DNA of 55,618 bases from an uncultured Bacteroidota bacterium (lineage in GTDB: Bacteria; Bacteroidota; Bacteroidia; Chitinophagales; LD1). Of the stretch, positions 46,656 to 54,602 are shown one piece after another; within the stretch, counting starts at the first letter, position 1, and each line of letters opens with the position of its first letter. The stretch spans positions 1-55,618 of the forward strand of contig CALAYL010000089.1 in assembly GCA_937894725.1 (NCBI GenBank). Reading direction: 5' to 3'. The notes under the pieces were generated by a model that was not told the DNA's origin, ran no database searches, and saw only the letters and a list, made by a program, of their open reading frames with translations. The translations under genes were made by a program, and so were the position numbers.

Positions 46656-47990
46656 TTAATGTTTAGTGCTGAGTTTTCCGGTGAGTTTTTTGAGTTCCAA
46701 TTCTGCTTTCAAATAATCAACAATTGCAGCGAGGTATAGCTGTTGAGCTTCTCTAAGCGCATTGTCCGAAAGCAATACGTCATTTAGACTAGCTGTGCCC
46801 TGTTTTTGTTGTAACATTGTTTGCGTATAAATAGTAGTAGCAAGCGCTATTTGTTCACCAGAAGTTGCCGCAGATTTTTGGGTAACGAATCTTTGCAATG
46901 TTGCATTTTCTATCTGCATATTATTTTGTTCATTGAGCAAGTTTGTTTGTAGCTCGTTATTTTGCAATTCGATTTTTTTCTGATTGATTTTTCGTTGTGT
47001 TACCGTACCATTAAACAATGGATACGAAAGCTGAATACCAGCGAAACCGATGGGAAAAAACTTGATAAAGCCGTTCGGTTTTTTGTCATATCCAAAACCT
47101 GTAGTGCCATAGCTCCCTACTAGATTTAAAGCTGGTAAAAAGCGTGATTTATTGAGTGTACTGAGTTCAGTACGGAGTAGTTTTTTTTGTGTATGGACTA
47201 TGTCCACATCAAGATTGGTACTTGGACTACTTTCGCTTATATTGTCAAGTTGTATATTTGGATCTATGGTTAGCGAGGTTTCGGGGGGAGTGCCCATGGC
47301 AAATTTTAGGCTATTTAATACTTGGGTGTATTTACTGGTTATCGCTATTTTTTGGGTATTCAGTTGTGCTATTTGTAATCCTACTTTACTCACGTCTGTG
47401 CCTTTTGCTAAGGACTGCTCTTTTAGCAATTCAATGTTTTTCAAAAGCTTTTCTGCATTTGTGAGATTGCTGTCAATAAAATCCAATTGATGATGTAGCA
47501 ACTGGGCATTGTAGTAGAGGTTGGCAATTTCAAAATAGATTTGCTCCGCTGTTTTTTTGTATTGCAGTTCGCTTAGTTCTGATGCTATTTTTGACGCTTC
47601 TATACCGCCATAAAGTTGTGGATTATATAAGGGTAGCGCCAGTTGTAAATTTGCATTGATATTGTGTGGTACGCCAAATTGGGCTTCTATAAATTGACCC
47701 TCTGGTGCCATAGCATTAAAGGTAGATAGTGGCATGAGTTGATAAGGCAGATTGATAAAATACTTATAATCTGCATTAGCCGTAAGCTTGGGTATCAAAT
47801 TTGCCTTTGCTTCTTTTTGTCTTTGCTCACCTATGGCCATATTATTTCTACTCATCAATAGGTTTTTGTTGTGTGCCGTAGCTGAGTCAATACATTGTTC
47901 TAGCGACCATACTTGAGCCGAAATACTACTATAGGTCAATAGCCATATGACCACTGTGAATATTGGTTTGTGAATATTTACTAACTTCAT
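46656..47990 (-). CDS. TolC-like outer membrane efflux protein
   Basis: The ATG at 47990 (444 residues) gives a proper signal peptide (MKLVNIHKP...YSSISA, cleaved before QVWSLEQC); the longer frame from 48035 would overlap the micro-protein gene and add a basic leader. Two TolC repeats are visible: SLEQCIDSATAHNKNLL with helical stretches near 25-110, and the second half from about 250 with QKKIELQNNELQTN and TQTMLQQKQGTASLNDVLL. It forms the outer-membrane exit duct for the RND pump encoded downstream. Confidence 0.93.
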   Translation of the reverse strand: MKLVNIHKPIFTVVIWLLTYSSISAQVWSLEQCIDSATAHNKNLLMSRNNMAIGEQRQKEAKANLIPKLTANADYKYFINLPYQLMPLSTFNAMAPEGQFIEAQFGVPHNINANLQLALPLYNPQLYGGIEASKIASELSELQYKKTAEQIYFEIANLYYNAQLLHHQLDFIDSNLTNAEKLLKNIELLKEQSLAKGTDVSKVGLQIAQLNTQKIAITSKYTQVLNSLKFAMGTPPETSLTIDPNIQLDNISESSPSTNLDVDIVHTQKKLLRTELSTLNKSRFLPALNLVGSYGTTGFGYDKKPNGFIKFFPIGFAGIQLSYPLFNGTVTQRKINQKKIELQNNELQTNLLNEQNNMQIENATLQRFVTQKSAATSGEQIALATTIYTQTMLQQKQGTASLNDVLLSDNALREAQQLYLAAIVDYLKAELELKKLTGKLSTKH

Positions 47991-48003
47991 TGGATAATTT
48001 TTT

Positions 48004-48147
48004 TTAAAGTTTGTTTTTGTCTTTAGTGCCGCCATGTCCGCCAGCTACTATCACCAATATTTTTAGGCTTAAATAAATGTATTTAAATAGTTGAAATATG
48101 GGATTGAACATAAGCCAGCGATCTGTTTTTGATATTTTCTGTGTCAT
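48004..48147 (-). CDS. 47-residue membrane micro-protein between SQR and TolC genes
   Basis: A frame of 47 codons starting MTQKISKTDRWLMFNPIFQL fills the gap exactly: it starts 15 bases after the SQR stop and ends 13 bases before the TolC start. It has a charged N-terminus, one hydrophobic helix (about residues 14-35, with IYLSLKILVIVA) and a glycine/histidine-rich end (GGHGGTKDKN). The fit, the helix and the aromatic belt argue for a real small membrane protein, perhaps a partner of SQR. No family is recognised and no Shine-Dalgarno site is visible, as is usual in this phylum. Confidence 0.55.
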   Translation of the reverse strand: MTQKISKTDRWLMFNPIFQLFKYIYLSLKILVIVAGGHGGTKDKNKL

Positions 48148-48162
48148 GATTTTGTGATTTTT

Positions 48163-49623
48163 TTATTCAGGAATTAACCACCAAAAAGGTTTCATTTTGG
48201 CTTTGTAAATAAATGCATAATGCAGCGTAAGTTTCAACCAATGACCCGCCAAACCTATATCGCCAAAGGTTTTGGATAATACTCTACCATGCGTAGTGGG
48301 GTGTTTTTCATAGTCGGGAACTATCGGAAAGGTAGTGATACTGATACCGCTACCATTGAGTATTCCATATCCAGCCGAGGCTATACATGCTGCACCCATA
48401 TTGCCCATCGACCCTTTATGCTCTAATGATGTGGAGCCCTTTGCTATTGTGTCAATGATATTGTCTGCTACTAATTTGGCTGTGATGCCCGAAGGCATAC
48501 CTGTGCGAGGTGGCGAAGGGAAAATGTCTGTACCGTTTTTACTCTTTCTAGGTTTTGAGATTGAATGCGGAGGTGCAAATGCTATACCTGGCGCAAAGAT
48601 GTTTGGGTAACTCGGATTTTGATAGGTTTCTGGCCAATCTTTTACCGACCAGTTTTCATAAGGCTTAGGAGTGTAATCTGCATCTACAAGCATAAATCCT
48701 TTAAAGAGTTTATCCGTAATATCTTCGTTTGTTTTACTAAATGCCTTAAAGCCATGTCCAGAAAATGCGGGTATCAGCATCGCAAAATCAAATAGCGCTG
48801 TTTTGTATTCTCCCTCTAGATTTTCGTACGAAACTTTACCCTCTTCAATTTTATTTACCCCAGCGCCCAATATCCATTTGATACCTCTATCGGCAAAAAC
48901 CATTTCTACCATTTCACTAGAGGTCATCGTCTGATTGCCATAAGTAAGCAACATGCCATCCATACCAAAGTCGCCTAGTTCGTACTCATTCGAGAGCCAA
49001 GTCAATTCGACTTTTTTTCTCACTCCATGTCTTACTAGCTCTCTTTCTACATTGAGAATATATTCAAAAGCAGCTCCTTGGCAAGTTGCCTTAGCATGTC
49101 CTGTGCCTATTACTATTTTGGCGGTTTTACCAGTAGTCTTAATGTCTGCAATGAGATTTTTTAATCCCTTCCATGCGTGTTCGGCATGATCATACGTACA
49201 TACAGAATAGGCTTTGTTTGTGCCAGGTTGCATACCCTCCGTGAGTTCAAATGCTAGTTTTGGCCCCGTGGCATTAATCAAAAAATCGTAATTTACTTTT
49301 TCTTGTGTGCCTTTATTTACGCCAAAAACATATTCTACCAAAACATAAGGTTTCGTTTCCGTGGCATCTCCTTCGGGGTGAAACGAGATCACTTTTGCTT
49401 GCTTATAGCCTATTCCTTTTCGTTTATATAATGGAGCTAAAGGAAAAATGATACTCTCCGATTTCATACGTCCTGTGCCTACCCAAATGTTTGAAGGTAC
49501 CCATTGGTAATTGCTGTTTGGCGATACCACCAATACTTCATGTTCTTTGGATAATTTTCTTCTGAGATGTCCCGCAGCTGTATGTCCTGCTATTCCTGCT
49601 CCCAATATTACTATCTTTGCCAT
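48163..49623 (-). CDS. sqr: Sulfide:quinone oxidoreductase-like flavoprotein
   Basis: The 486-residue protein has FAD-binding GAGIAG (8-13), a second dinucleotide segment IVIGTGHAKATCQG (170-183) and INATGPKLAFE. Three cysteines stand where SQR enzymes have their redox trio: Cys142 (SVCTYD), Cys181 (TCQGAAFE) and Cys413 (GAACIASAG). PPHSISKPRK and SPPRTGMPSG also fit. SQR oxidises sulfide to polysulfide or persulfide and passes electrons to quinone at the membrane; the C-terminal aromatic segment (KMKPFWWLIPE) would help membrane docking. It is in tight linkage with a cupin (6 bases upstream) and a haem-type lipoprotein, so a role in sulfide oxidation or detoxification is well supported; a role on another substrate is possible. 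Confidence 0.88.
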   Translation of the reverse strand: MAKIVILGAGIAGHTAAGHLRRKLSKEHEVLVVSPNSNYQWVPSNIWVGTGRMKSESIIFPLAPLYKRKGIGYKQAKVISFHPEGDATETKPYVLVEYVFGVNKGTQEKVNYDFLINATGPKLAFELTEGMQPGTNKAYSVCTYDHAEHAWKGLKNLIADIKTTGKTAKIVIGTGHAKATCQGAAFEYILNVERELVRHGVRKKVELTWLSNEYELGDFGMDGMLLTYGNQTMTSSEMVEMVFADRGIKWILGAGVNKIEEGKVSYENLEGEYKTALFDFAMLIPAFSGHGFKAFSKTNEDITDKLFKGFMLVDADYTPKPYENWSVKDWPETYQNPSYPNIFAPGIAFAPPHSISKPRKSKNGTDIFPSPPRTGMPSGITAKLVADNIIDTIAKGSTSLEHKGSMGNMGAACIASAGYGILNGSGISITTFPIVPDYEKHPTTHGRVLSKTFGDIGLAGHWLKLTLHYAFIYKAKMKPFWWLIPE

Positions 49624-49629
49624 AATGAG

Positions 49630-49917
49630 TTATTTAATTAATAATAGATAGCTATCGGCAATTCCATTTGCCCAATGATTGACCATTGGTTCAATGTTTA
49701 CATAATCGCCTTGCTTCAAAATTTCTTTCAATCCTTTTTCATTTTCGAACACAATCTCGCCCATAAGGCAAATGAGTAGCGCAGGTGTTTTGCTTATATG
49801 TTTTGGTAATTCTGCCCCCTTTGCCAAGTGCATACTTTTGGTTATACCTTCTTTTCCTTCAAACAAGGATATTGCGGAAAGTGGTTTTTCTTTTGGATGT
49901 AATGCTTGAATATTCAT
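49630..49917 (-). CDS. Small cupin-domain protein
   Basis: The 95-residue protein is a single cupin barrel: HLAKGAELPKHISKTPALLICLMGEIVFEN and LKQGDYVNIEPMVNHWANGI hold the two motifs with one His retained in each (His40, His82). The other usual metal ligands are missing, so a metal-free or non-catalytic ligand-binding role is likely. It lies 5 bases after the Tll0287-like gene and 6 bases before the SQR gene, so it belongs to the same transcription unit; sensing or binding of a small sulfur or redox species is a guess. Confidence 0.8.
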   Translation of the reverse strand: MNIQALHPKEKPLSAISLFEGKEGITKSMHLAKGAELPKHISKTPALLICLMGEIVFENEKGLKEILKQGDYVNIEPMVNHWANGIADSYLLLIK

Positions 49918-49922
49918 AGTGT

Positions 49923-50540
49923 TTATTTTTTATCCATTTCTACTACAAAAACTCCTCTTATCTCGTTATCAGCATAGCCAGTAGCTTGATCTGTGGGGTA
50001 TAGTTTTTTGATTTTGGTGAGGGTGGCTGTGTTGATGTCTTTGTCTATGTTTCCATGACATTGCAAACACATTTGGTTAGTAACGATAGGGTAGTAGCCG
50101 ACCATTTTCCCATCTATTTCATTGATGACAGGCGGATGTTCTTTTCCATTTGCTTTTGCGTTTTTCCAATTTTGGATATAATTCAATTCAGCTTCGTTGG
50201 CTTGATTGTTTGGATTTCTAGCCTTATCGCTCACCCGCTTTATTTTTGCACCCAGCGCTAGCGACATACTGTCCATAATCGGGATAGCATGGATATTGCA
50301 AAATTCGACTGCACCTTCAGACCCACCTTCTCCAATCGCTGACATCAAATTTTTCGAGAGGTTAGACTTCGTTTGTATAGCTAAATCTTTGCCAGCTTTG
50401 AGGTAGTCAAAGGTTGATTTTGTTTCAGTTGCTGCGGTGGCGTCTGTTTGTGTTGAAGCGCTTTCATTGTTGCATCCTGCTATTAGCATACTAGCTAAAA
50501 GGGTTACGGCTGTTAATTTTGTGCTGGTTTTCATTCCCAT
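49923..50540 (-). CDS. Tll0287-like (DUF3365) c-type haem lipoprotein
   Basis: The 205-residue precursor has a lipobox (SMLIAGC, Cys23; the ATG at codon 3 is also possible). The mature domain (about 45-205) contains VEFCNIHAIPI, VSDKARNPNNQANEAE and the haem attachment CLQCH (Cys158, Cys161, His162), followed by GVFVVEMDK. This is the Tll0287/DUF3365 pattern of periplasmic haem sensors and electron carriers, which usually bind one c-type haem. The run places it with SQR, so it may sense redox state or take electrons; that is inference. Confidence 0.88.
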   Translation of the reverse strand: MGMKTSTKLTAVTLLASMLIAGCNNESASTQTDATAATETKSTFDYLKAGKDLAIQTKSNLSKNLMSAIGEGGSEGAVEFCNIHAIPIMDSMSLALGAKIKRVSDKARNPNNQANEAELNYIQNWKNAKANGKEHPPVINEIDGKMVGYYPIVTNQMCLQCHGNIDKDINTATLTKIKKLYPTDQATGYADNEIRGVFVVEMDKK

Positions 50541-50568
50541 TGGGTTTTAATTGTGATAAATGCTGTTT

Positions 50569-50958
50569 TTAGATTTTGTGTCTATTTATAGTAAAGTAGG
50601 CAACTGCTGTAAAAAACAAGGTAAACGAAGTCCTAAATATCATAGCGCCAATCGTCCTAGTTTCAAAAATTCCGCCCTTATTGATATGGTTTATTAATCC
50701 AATAAATGCGATCATTAAAATGATATAGGAAATACCTAAAGCTTTGGATGTCCACGCTTTGTTTTTTATGAAACCAAAAGCCGCTAGGAGATATAGCCAG
50801 CTACTCACGAAATTTGCCAATACCACAAACAAAACGTAGTTGCCCTCTTGGGCTCTGATACCAAACAAATCGAATATAATAGAGCTGCTCAAAAACAAAG
50901 TGATTAAACCAAATGCAGCTAATACAGCTGCGGCTATTTTGGGAATGTACTTTTTCAT
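50569..50958 (-). CDS. Four-helix small membrane protein
   Basis: I chose the ATG at 50958, which overlaps the TetR stop in an ATGA, giving 129 residues from MKKYIPKIAAAVL. The longer frame from 51039 adds 27 strongly basic residues within the TetR gene. Four hydrophobic helices are visible (about 5-30, 42-66, 70-88, 100-122); a few charged residues lie between them. I do not recognise a family. Its place directly after the regulator suggests that it is co-expressed with it. Confidence 0.7.
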   Translation of the reverse strand: MKKYIPKIAAAVLAAFGLITLFLSSSIIFDLFGIRAQEGNYVLFVVLANFVSSWLYLLAAFGFIKNKAWTSKALGISYIILMIAFIGLINHINKGGIFETRTIGAMIFRTSFTLFFTAVAYFTINRHKI

Positions 50959-51548
50959 TTTTCTATCATTTTTAAGATGCCATTCAAAATATTTTCTCCG
51001 TCTTTTACGAGCTTCGATTTGTTGCCCGATAGTTTCCATTTTAGTACGACCATACGCATACTTCCCATGATGATAGTAGTAATAGCCTCTTTGTCTAAAA
51101 GCGTAGCGAACTTACCTTCATTTTGCCCTTTGCCTATGAGCAGATTGATGTTTTTTTGCATCAATGTCATCATTTCCGAAACCTTTTCTAAAAGTTCTTT
51201 ATTGAATTGAAAAATGCCCTCCGAAAATATAACACTCACTATGGCTGGCTTTTTCACAAAAGTATTTAATTGAGAGGCAAACAATTGTTTTAAGAGCACC
51301 GATGGATGTTCTTCATTTGTCATCATTATATTCGAAATTCGGTCGCCCATTTCTATGATAAAATAAGTCAGCAAACCCAACAATATTTCATTTTTGCTTT
51401 TGAAATGACGGTATAGTGCCGCTTCTGATAGATTCAAATCGGCAGCTAAGTTTTTTATAGTCAACTCCTGTATGCCATATTTATCAATCCGGAGCGTAGC
51501 CGCTTCCATGATTTCTATTTGCCTTTCTGTAAATTCTCTATTTGGCAT
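50955..51548 (-). CDS. TetR-family transcriptional regulator
   Basis: The 197-residue protein has the TetR N-terminal helix-turn-helix: RQIEIMEAATLRIDKYGIQ, LTIKNLAADLNLSEAALYRHFKSKNEIL (about 29-56). The C-terminal two thirds is helical and variable, as expected of a ligand-binding domain. It overlaps the preceding membrane-protein gene by 11 bases and the next by the ATGA, so it is part of the same operon as SQR and the RND pump and probably regulates the promoter at 51990-52021. The ligand is unknown. Confidence 0.93.
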   Translation of the reverse strand: MPNREFTERQIEIMEAATLRIDKYGIQELTIKNLAADLNLSEAALYRHFKSKNEILLGLLTYFIIEMGDRISNIMMTNEEHPSVLLKQLFASQLNTFVKKPAIVSVIFSEGIFQFNKELLEKVSEMMTLMQKNINLLIGKGQNEGKFATLLDKEAITTIIMGSMRMVVLKWKLSGNKSKLVKDGENILNGILKMIEK

Positions 51549-51951
51549 TGTTTAGCTTTAAACTCATGAACGAAATTCCCATCCATACCACAGCGGCAGT
51601 CACAGCTATGGCACCTATCAAGACCAATGCTGGTGGCAGACCTAAATAAACTTCAGTCAAAATACCGATGGGCATTAGTAAGCCTGTCAATGCTAGCCAG
51701 GAAATGGCTGTAGTGTTTTTGAGTTGGTCTTTAAAGTGCAAAAGTAAATAGCCCATAAGGATATTTAGAAATGCAAATAGATTGCCATGTACGTGGGCTA
51801 ATCTCGTTTCAAAATGCTTTCCCTCACCGTAAGAAGCCGCCCATTCTGTAGCATTGGGAGCAAAGTCTCTGAGATAGATGAGCAAAAATCCATAAGCCAT
51901 AAAGAAGCCCATGGTCAAGAAGCCTATAGCGATGTTGTTTTTCCCGTGCAT
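51538..51951 (-). CDS. Four-helix membrane protein heading the operon
   Basis: The 137-residue protein has four hydrophobic helices (about 7-27, 52-70, 80-100, 104-128). The motif ETRLAHVHGNLFAFLN (about 48-63) holds two His on one helix, so haem or metal binding is conceivable. I do not recognise a family. It is the first gene after the consensus promoter, overlapping the TetR gene by 11 bases. Confidence 0.7.
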   Translation of the reverse strand: MHGKNNIAIGFLTMGFFMAYGFLLIYLRDFAPNATEWAASYGEGKHFETRLAHVHGNLFAFLNILMGYLLLHFKDQLKNTTAISWLALTGLLMPIGILTEVYLGLPPALVLIGAIAVTAAVVWMGISFMSLKLNNAK

Positions 51952-51989
51952 GATGTTTGTTTTTTGTTGTGTTAGTGAATACTTACTTA

Positions 51990-52021
51990 CAAATGTAGTT
52001 TTAATATTTTACACCTACAAA
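51990..52021 (-). promoter_or_regulatory. Consensus promoter of the TetR-SQR-RND operon
   Basis: On the minus strand TTTG (52018-52021), a 20-base spacer and TACATTTG (51990-51997) match the Bacteroidota consensus exactly, 38 bases before the first ATG. A direct repeat (GTAAGTAAG) just downstream is a possible operator part; no good palindrome was found. Confidence 0.75.
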
Positions 52022-52114
52022 TCGTTAGAATGGTTTTTTATAGATGATTAACAAATGGCTAGAGGCTTAGAGAAAAAGGATGTCTTTGGTTTGGCGAATG
52101 TTTTGGCATTAATA

Positions 52115-53419
52115 TTATGCTTTATTGTGTCTTGATGGTAGTGACATACCAAATCTGTTCGATATTTCTTCCGCTAACCATGTTCTGTGCATGGGGTGAG
52201 CAATTTGGAGCAATGCCAATGCTCGCTGGTGTAGGTTTTTTCCAAATAAATAAGCTACGCCAAATTCCGTGACTACATAATGTACATGAGCTCTAGTAGT
52301 TGCTACACTTGCTCCATTTTTCAGAAAAGGCACTATCTTTGACAATCCTTCTTTGGTCGTTGATTTCATAGCAATAATGGGTTTGCCACCTTCGGATAAG
52401 GCTGCCCCTCTGATAAAATCCATTTGACCACCTACACCTGAATATTGAAATGTACCTATGGAGTCGGCACACACCTGTCCCGTAATATCAATTTCAATGG
52501 CGGAATTAATGGCCACAACTTTAGGATTTAAGCGAATCACCGAAGCATCATTGACATAGGACGCTTCTAAAAAAACAACTTGGGGATTGTCATCAATAAA
52601 ATCATATAATGTTTTTGTGCCTATGACAAAACTGGTTACAATTTTGCCTCGATGTTTCTTTTTGTATTTGTTGTTGACAATTCCTTTTTCGACCAATGGG
52701 ATAATACCATCCGAAAACATTTCGGTATGGATGCCTAAATCTTTGTGATTGTGCAAACAAGATAAAACGGCATCCGGTATTGCGCCTATTCCCATTTGCA
52801 AGGTTGAGCCATCTTCAATTAACTCAGCACAATATTCACCGATTTTGAGTGCTGTTTCATCTACTTTATTTCGATAACTGACCTCAGGCAAAGCTTCATC
52901 TACCTCTACCAATATGTTTATTTCGTTCAGGTGAATCATACCATCACCATGTGTGCGAGGCATTTGTTTGTTTACTTGAGCTATTACCTGTTTTGCATTT
53001 TTAATAGCAGCGCGTGCTATATCTACCGAAGTGCCAAGAGAGCAAAACCCATGCTTATCGGGAGGTGATACCTGTATAAATGCAAAGTCTAGGGGTAGGA
53101 TGTTTCTGTCGAAAAGCAAATGTATTTCACTCAAAAAAACAGGCACATATTCGCCCTGATCACTATCTACAATGTCTCTCACATTTTTGGAAACGAAAAG
53201 TGAATTAACAAAAAAGCTATCGCCTAATTCTTTGGTATTGAATGAAATGTTTCCCAGCGTGCTAATACTGACTAACTCTACATTCTTCAATTCCTGTTTT
53301 CTTGCAAAAAGAGCTTCTAAAAGCAAGGTGGGAGTGGCTGCGCTGCCATGTATAAATACACGTTGGTGGCTTTTTACTCCCTTTACTGCATCTTCTGCCG
53401 ATTGAAAATTCATCTTCAT
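52115..53419 (-). CDS. Acetyl-CoA hydrolase/4-hydroxybutyrate CoA-transferase-family protein
   Basis: The 434-residue protein has both halves of the family: N-terminal FIHGSAATPTLLLEAL (23-38) and QVSPPDKHGFCSLG (116-129), and C-terminal GIGAIPDAVL (210-219), HTEMFSDG with the catalytic-type Glu233 (231-238), GVGGQMDFIRGA and VVTEFGVAYLFGKN. Length and spacing are like 4-hydroxybutyrate CoA-transferase, in which the equivalent Glu238 forms the CoA thioester. CoA transfer between acetyl-CoA and a short-chain acid is the likely reaction; the acid is not known. It lies 119 bases after the nuclease gene on the same strand. Confidence 0.9.
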   Translation of the reverse strand: MKMNFQSAEDAVKGVKSHQRVFIHGSAATPTLLLEALFARKQELKNVELVSISTLGNISFNTKELGDSFFVNSLFVSKNVRDIVDSDQGEYVPVFLSEIHLLFDRNILPLDFAFIQVSPPDKHGFCSLGTSVDIARAAIKNAKQVIAQVNKQMPRTHGDGMIHLNEINILVEVDEALPEVSYRNKVDETALKIGEYCAELIEDGSTLQMGIGAIPDAVLSCLHNHKDLGIHTEMFSDGIIPLVEKGIVNNKYKKKHRGKIVTSFVIGTKTLYDFIDDNPQVVFLEASYVNDASVIRLNPKVVAINSAIEIDITGQVCADSIGTFQYSGVGGQMDFIRGAALSEGGKPIIAMKSTTKEGLSKIVPFLKNGASVATTRAHVHYVVTEFGVAYLFGKNLHQRALALLQIAHPMHRTWLAEEISNRFGMSLPSRHNKA

Positions 53420-53542
53420 TTGCCTATTTATTTTTCAAAGGTTGTTTATTTCTATCAGCACAATATATCCAAATTTTGTTTGTACCCACGTTGTTCAAAC
53501 TTGTCTTCAAAATAGGTATAGCCATGTTTTGTGTTCACTTTT

Positions 53543-54397
53543 TTAATACGCTTTTACCACTGATGCTTCAGCTAAAACCGAGCATTCTTCTTTCACTTTT
53601 TGGAGTCGAGGCTGCCTGATTCCGATGCTTTGCAGCAGGGCATAATTGTGATGCAGCGTTTTACACAACACTACTTTTTTGTCGAGCAAGAGTTGTTTCT
53701 CTCTTTTTGTAAGTGTAGTAAGGCAAGTAATGGGGTGCAAGCCCGAGCTATCTATCCAATCTTTCAATCCATTTTTTATGGGGAAATCCCAGCCCACCAA
53801 ATTCAAATTCATGCAGCTCCCATATTGGGTGGCATCTTCTGAAAAACGAGTATTGGTAACCACCCATCCTTGATACAACGTATTGGAATGTGTTGCGATT
53901 TTCTTCCAAGATGCTACTACATCTACGAATCTAGATTGTATGTAAAGGGGTATTTTTACATCACATACATACCCTTGTTTGTTGTGAAACTTACATTCTA
54001 TCATTACATGATGATTGTCTTTTTTGGCAATCACATCCACTTCGTGGCTTACGCAATGGCCTTGTACAATCACACCCACTTGGGTTTTATAGCCCTGATA
54101 GGTCAAGATTTCTGCTACAAATTGTTCAAAAGGATATCCCGAAGGGCCTAACTCTAAAATGGCCTGTTTAAGTTTATATCTGGCAGCCATAGGGCGTGAA
54201 GATTTTTTTAATAAGCGAAAAGCCGTTTTATAAATTTTGTGGGTTGACATACCCTCCACTAGCAAGGCTAAAATTTTCGATACCACTTCATCTGCTTGTT
54301 CCGAATTTGCCCCAGCGCGCAAGAGCGATTGCTTTAGCTTCTCTTTTTTGAAAGGTGCTAGTATTCCAGATGCTTTAGTGATGTGAATATCGTTCAT
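53543..54397 (-). CDS. ATP-cone fused to Mrr-like PD-(D/E)XK nuclease
   Basis: The 284-residue protein has an N-terminal ATP-cone (about 3-90: ITKASGILAPFKKEKLKQSLLRAGA, MSTHKIYKTAF), a nucleotide-sensing module best known from ribonucleotide reductases, followed by a restriction-endonuclease fold (about 90-205) with HEVDVIAKKD (Asp121) and IECKFHN (Glu134, Lys136). The C-terminal part (about 220-284) has SIGIRQPRLQKV, possibly a helix-hairpin. The combination suggests a nuclease gated by ATP or dATP. A DNA methyltransferase gene lies 205 bases upstream on the same strand, so a link to restriction or DNA repair is plausible but not proved. Confidence 0.87.
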   Translation of the reverse strand: MNDIHITKASGILAPFKKEKLKQSLLRAGANSEQADEVVSKILALLVEGMSTHKIYKTAFRLLKKSSRPMAARYKLKQAILELGPSGYPFEQFVAEILTYQGYKTQVGVIVQGHCVSHEVDVIAKKDNHHVMIECKFHNKQGYVCDVKIPLYIQSRFVDVVASWKKIATHSNTLYQGWVVTNTRFSEDATQYGSCMNLNLVGWDFPIKNGLKDWIDSSGLHPITCLTTLTKREKQLLLDKKVVLCKTLHHNYALLQSIGIRQPRLQKVKEECSVLAEASVVKAY

Positions 54398-54519
54398 GTT
54401 TTTTTTTTAAAATTACAATATAAAGAGAGTAGCTCAAAATTTAGATAAAAACTAGGTACATTTTCCATTTACCTAATGTCTGACGGCTTTGTGGTATGCA
54501 AAATCTGAAAGCATACTCG

Positions 54520-54532
54520 TTTCGCTGCGCTA
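54520..54532 (-). repeat. Core of the intergenic repeat, divergent copy C
   Basis: On the minus strand this reads TAGCGCAGCGAAA, matching the cores at 10183-10195 (two mismatches) and 14338-14350 (two mismatches). Flanks are only weakly alike. It lies in the gap 54398-54602, which otherwise shows only AT-rich sequence. Confidence 0.35.
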
Positions 54533-54602
54533 TGTGATGATAGATTGAGAAGGTATGAGTTTTAAGCTCGAGCTAGCTAAACAATATAGAAAAGTAAATA
54601 CA

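Noticed and set aside
50959..51039. Upstream start for the small membrane protein
   Set aside because: It adds 27 very basic residues overlapping the TetR gene; the ATGA start is better supported.
53424..53525. A 33-codon minus-strand frame between the ATP-cone nuclease and CoA-transferase genes
   Set aside because: No hydrophobic or structural pattern, no homology I recognise, and an overlapping alternative frame is equally open; chance is the simpler reading.
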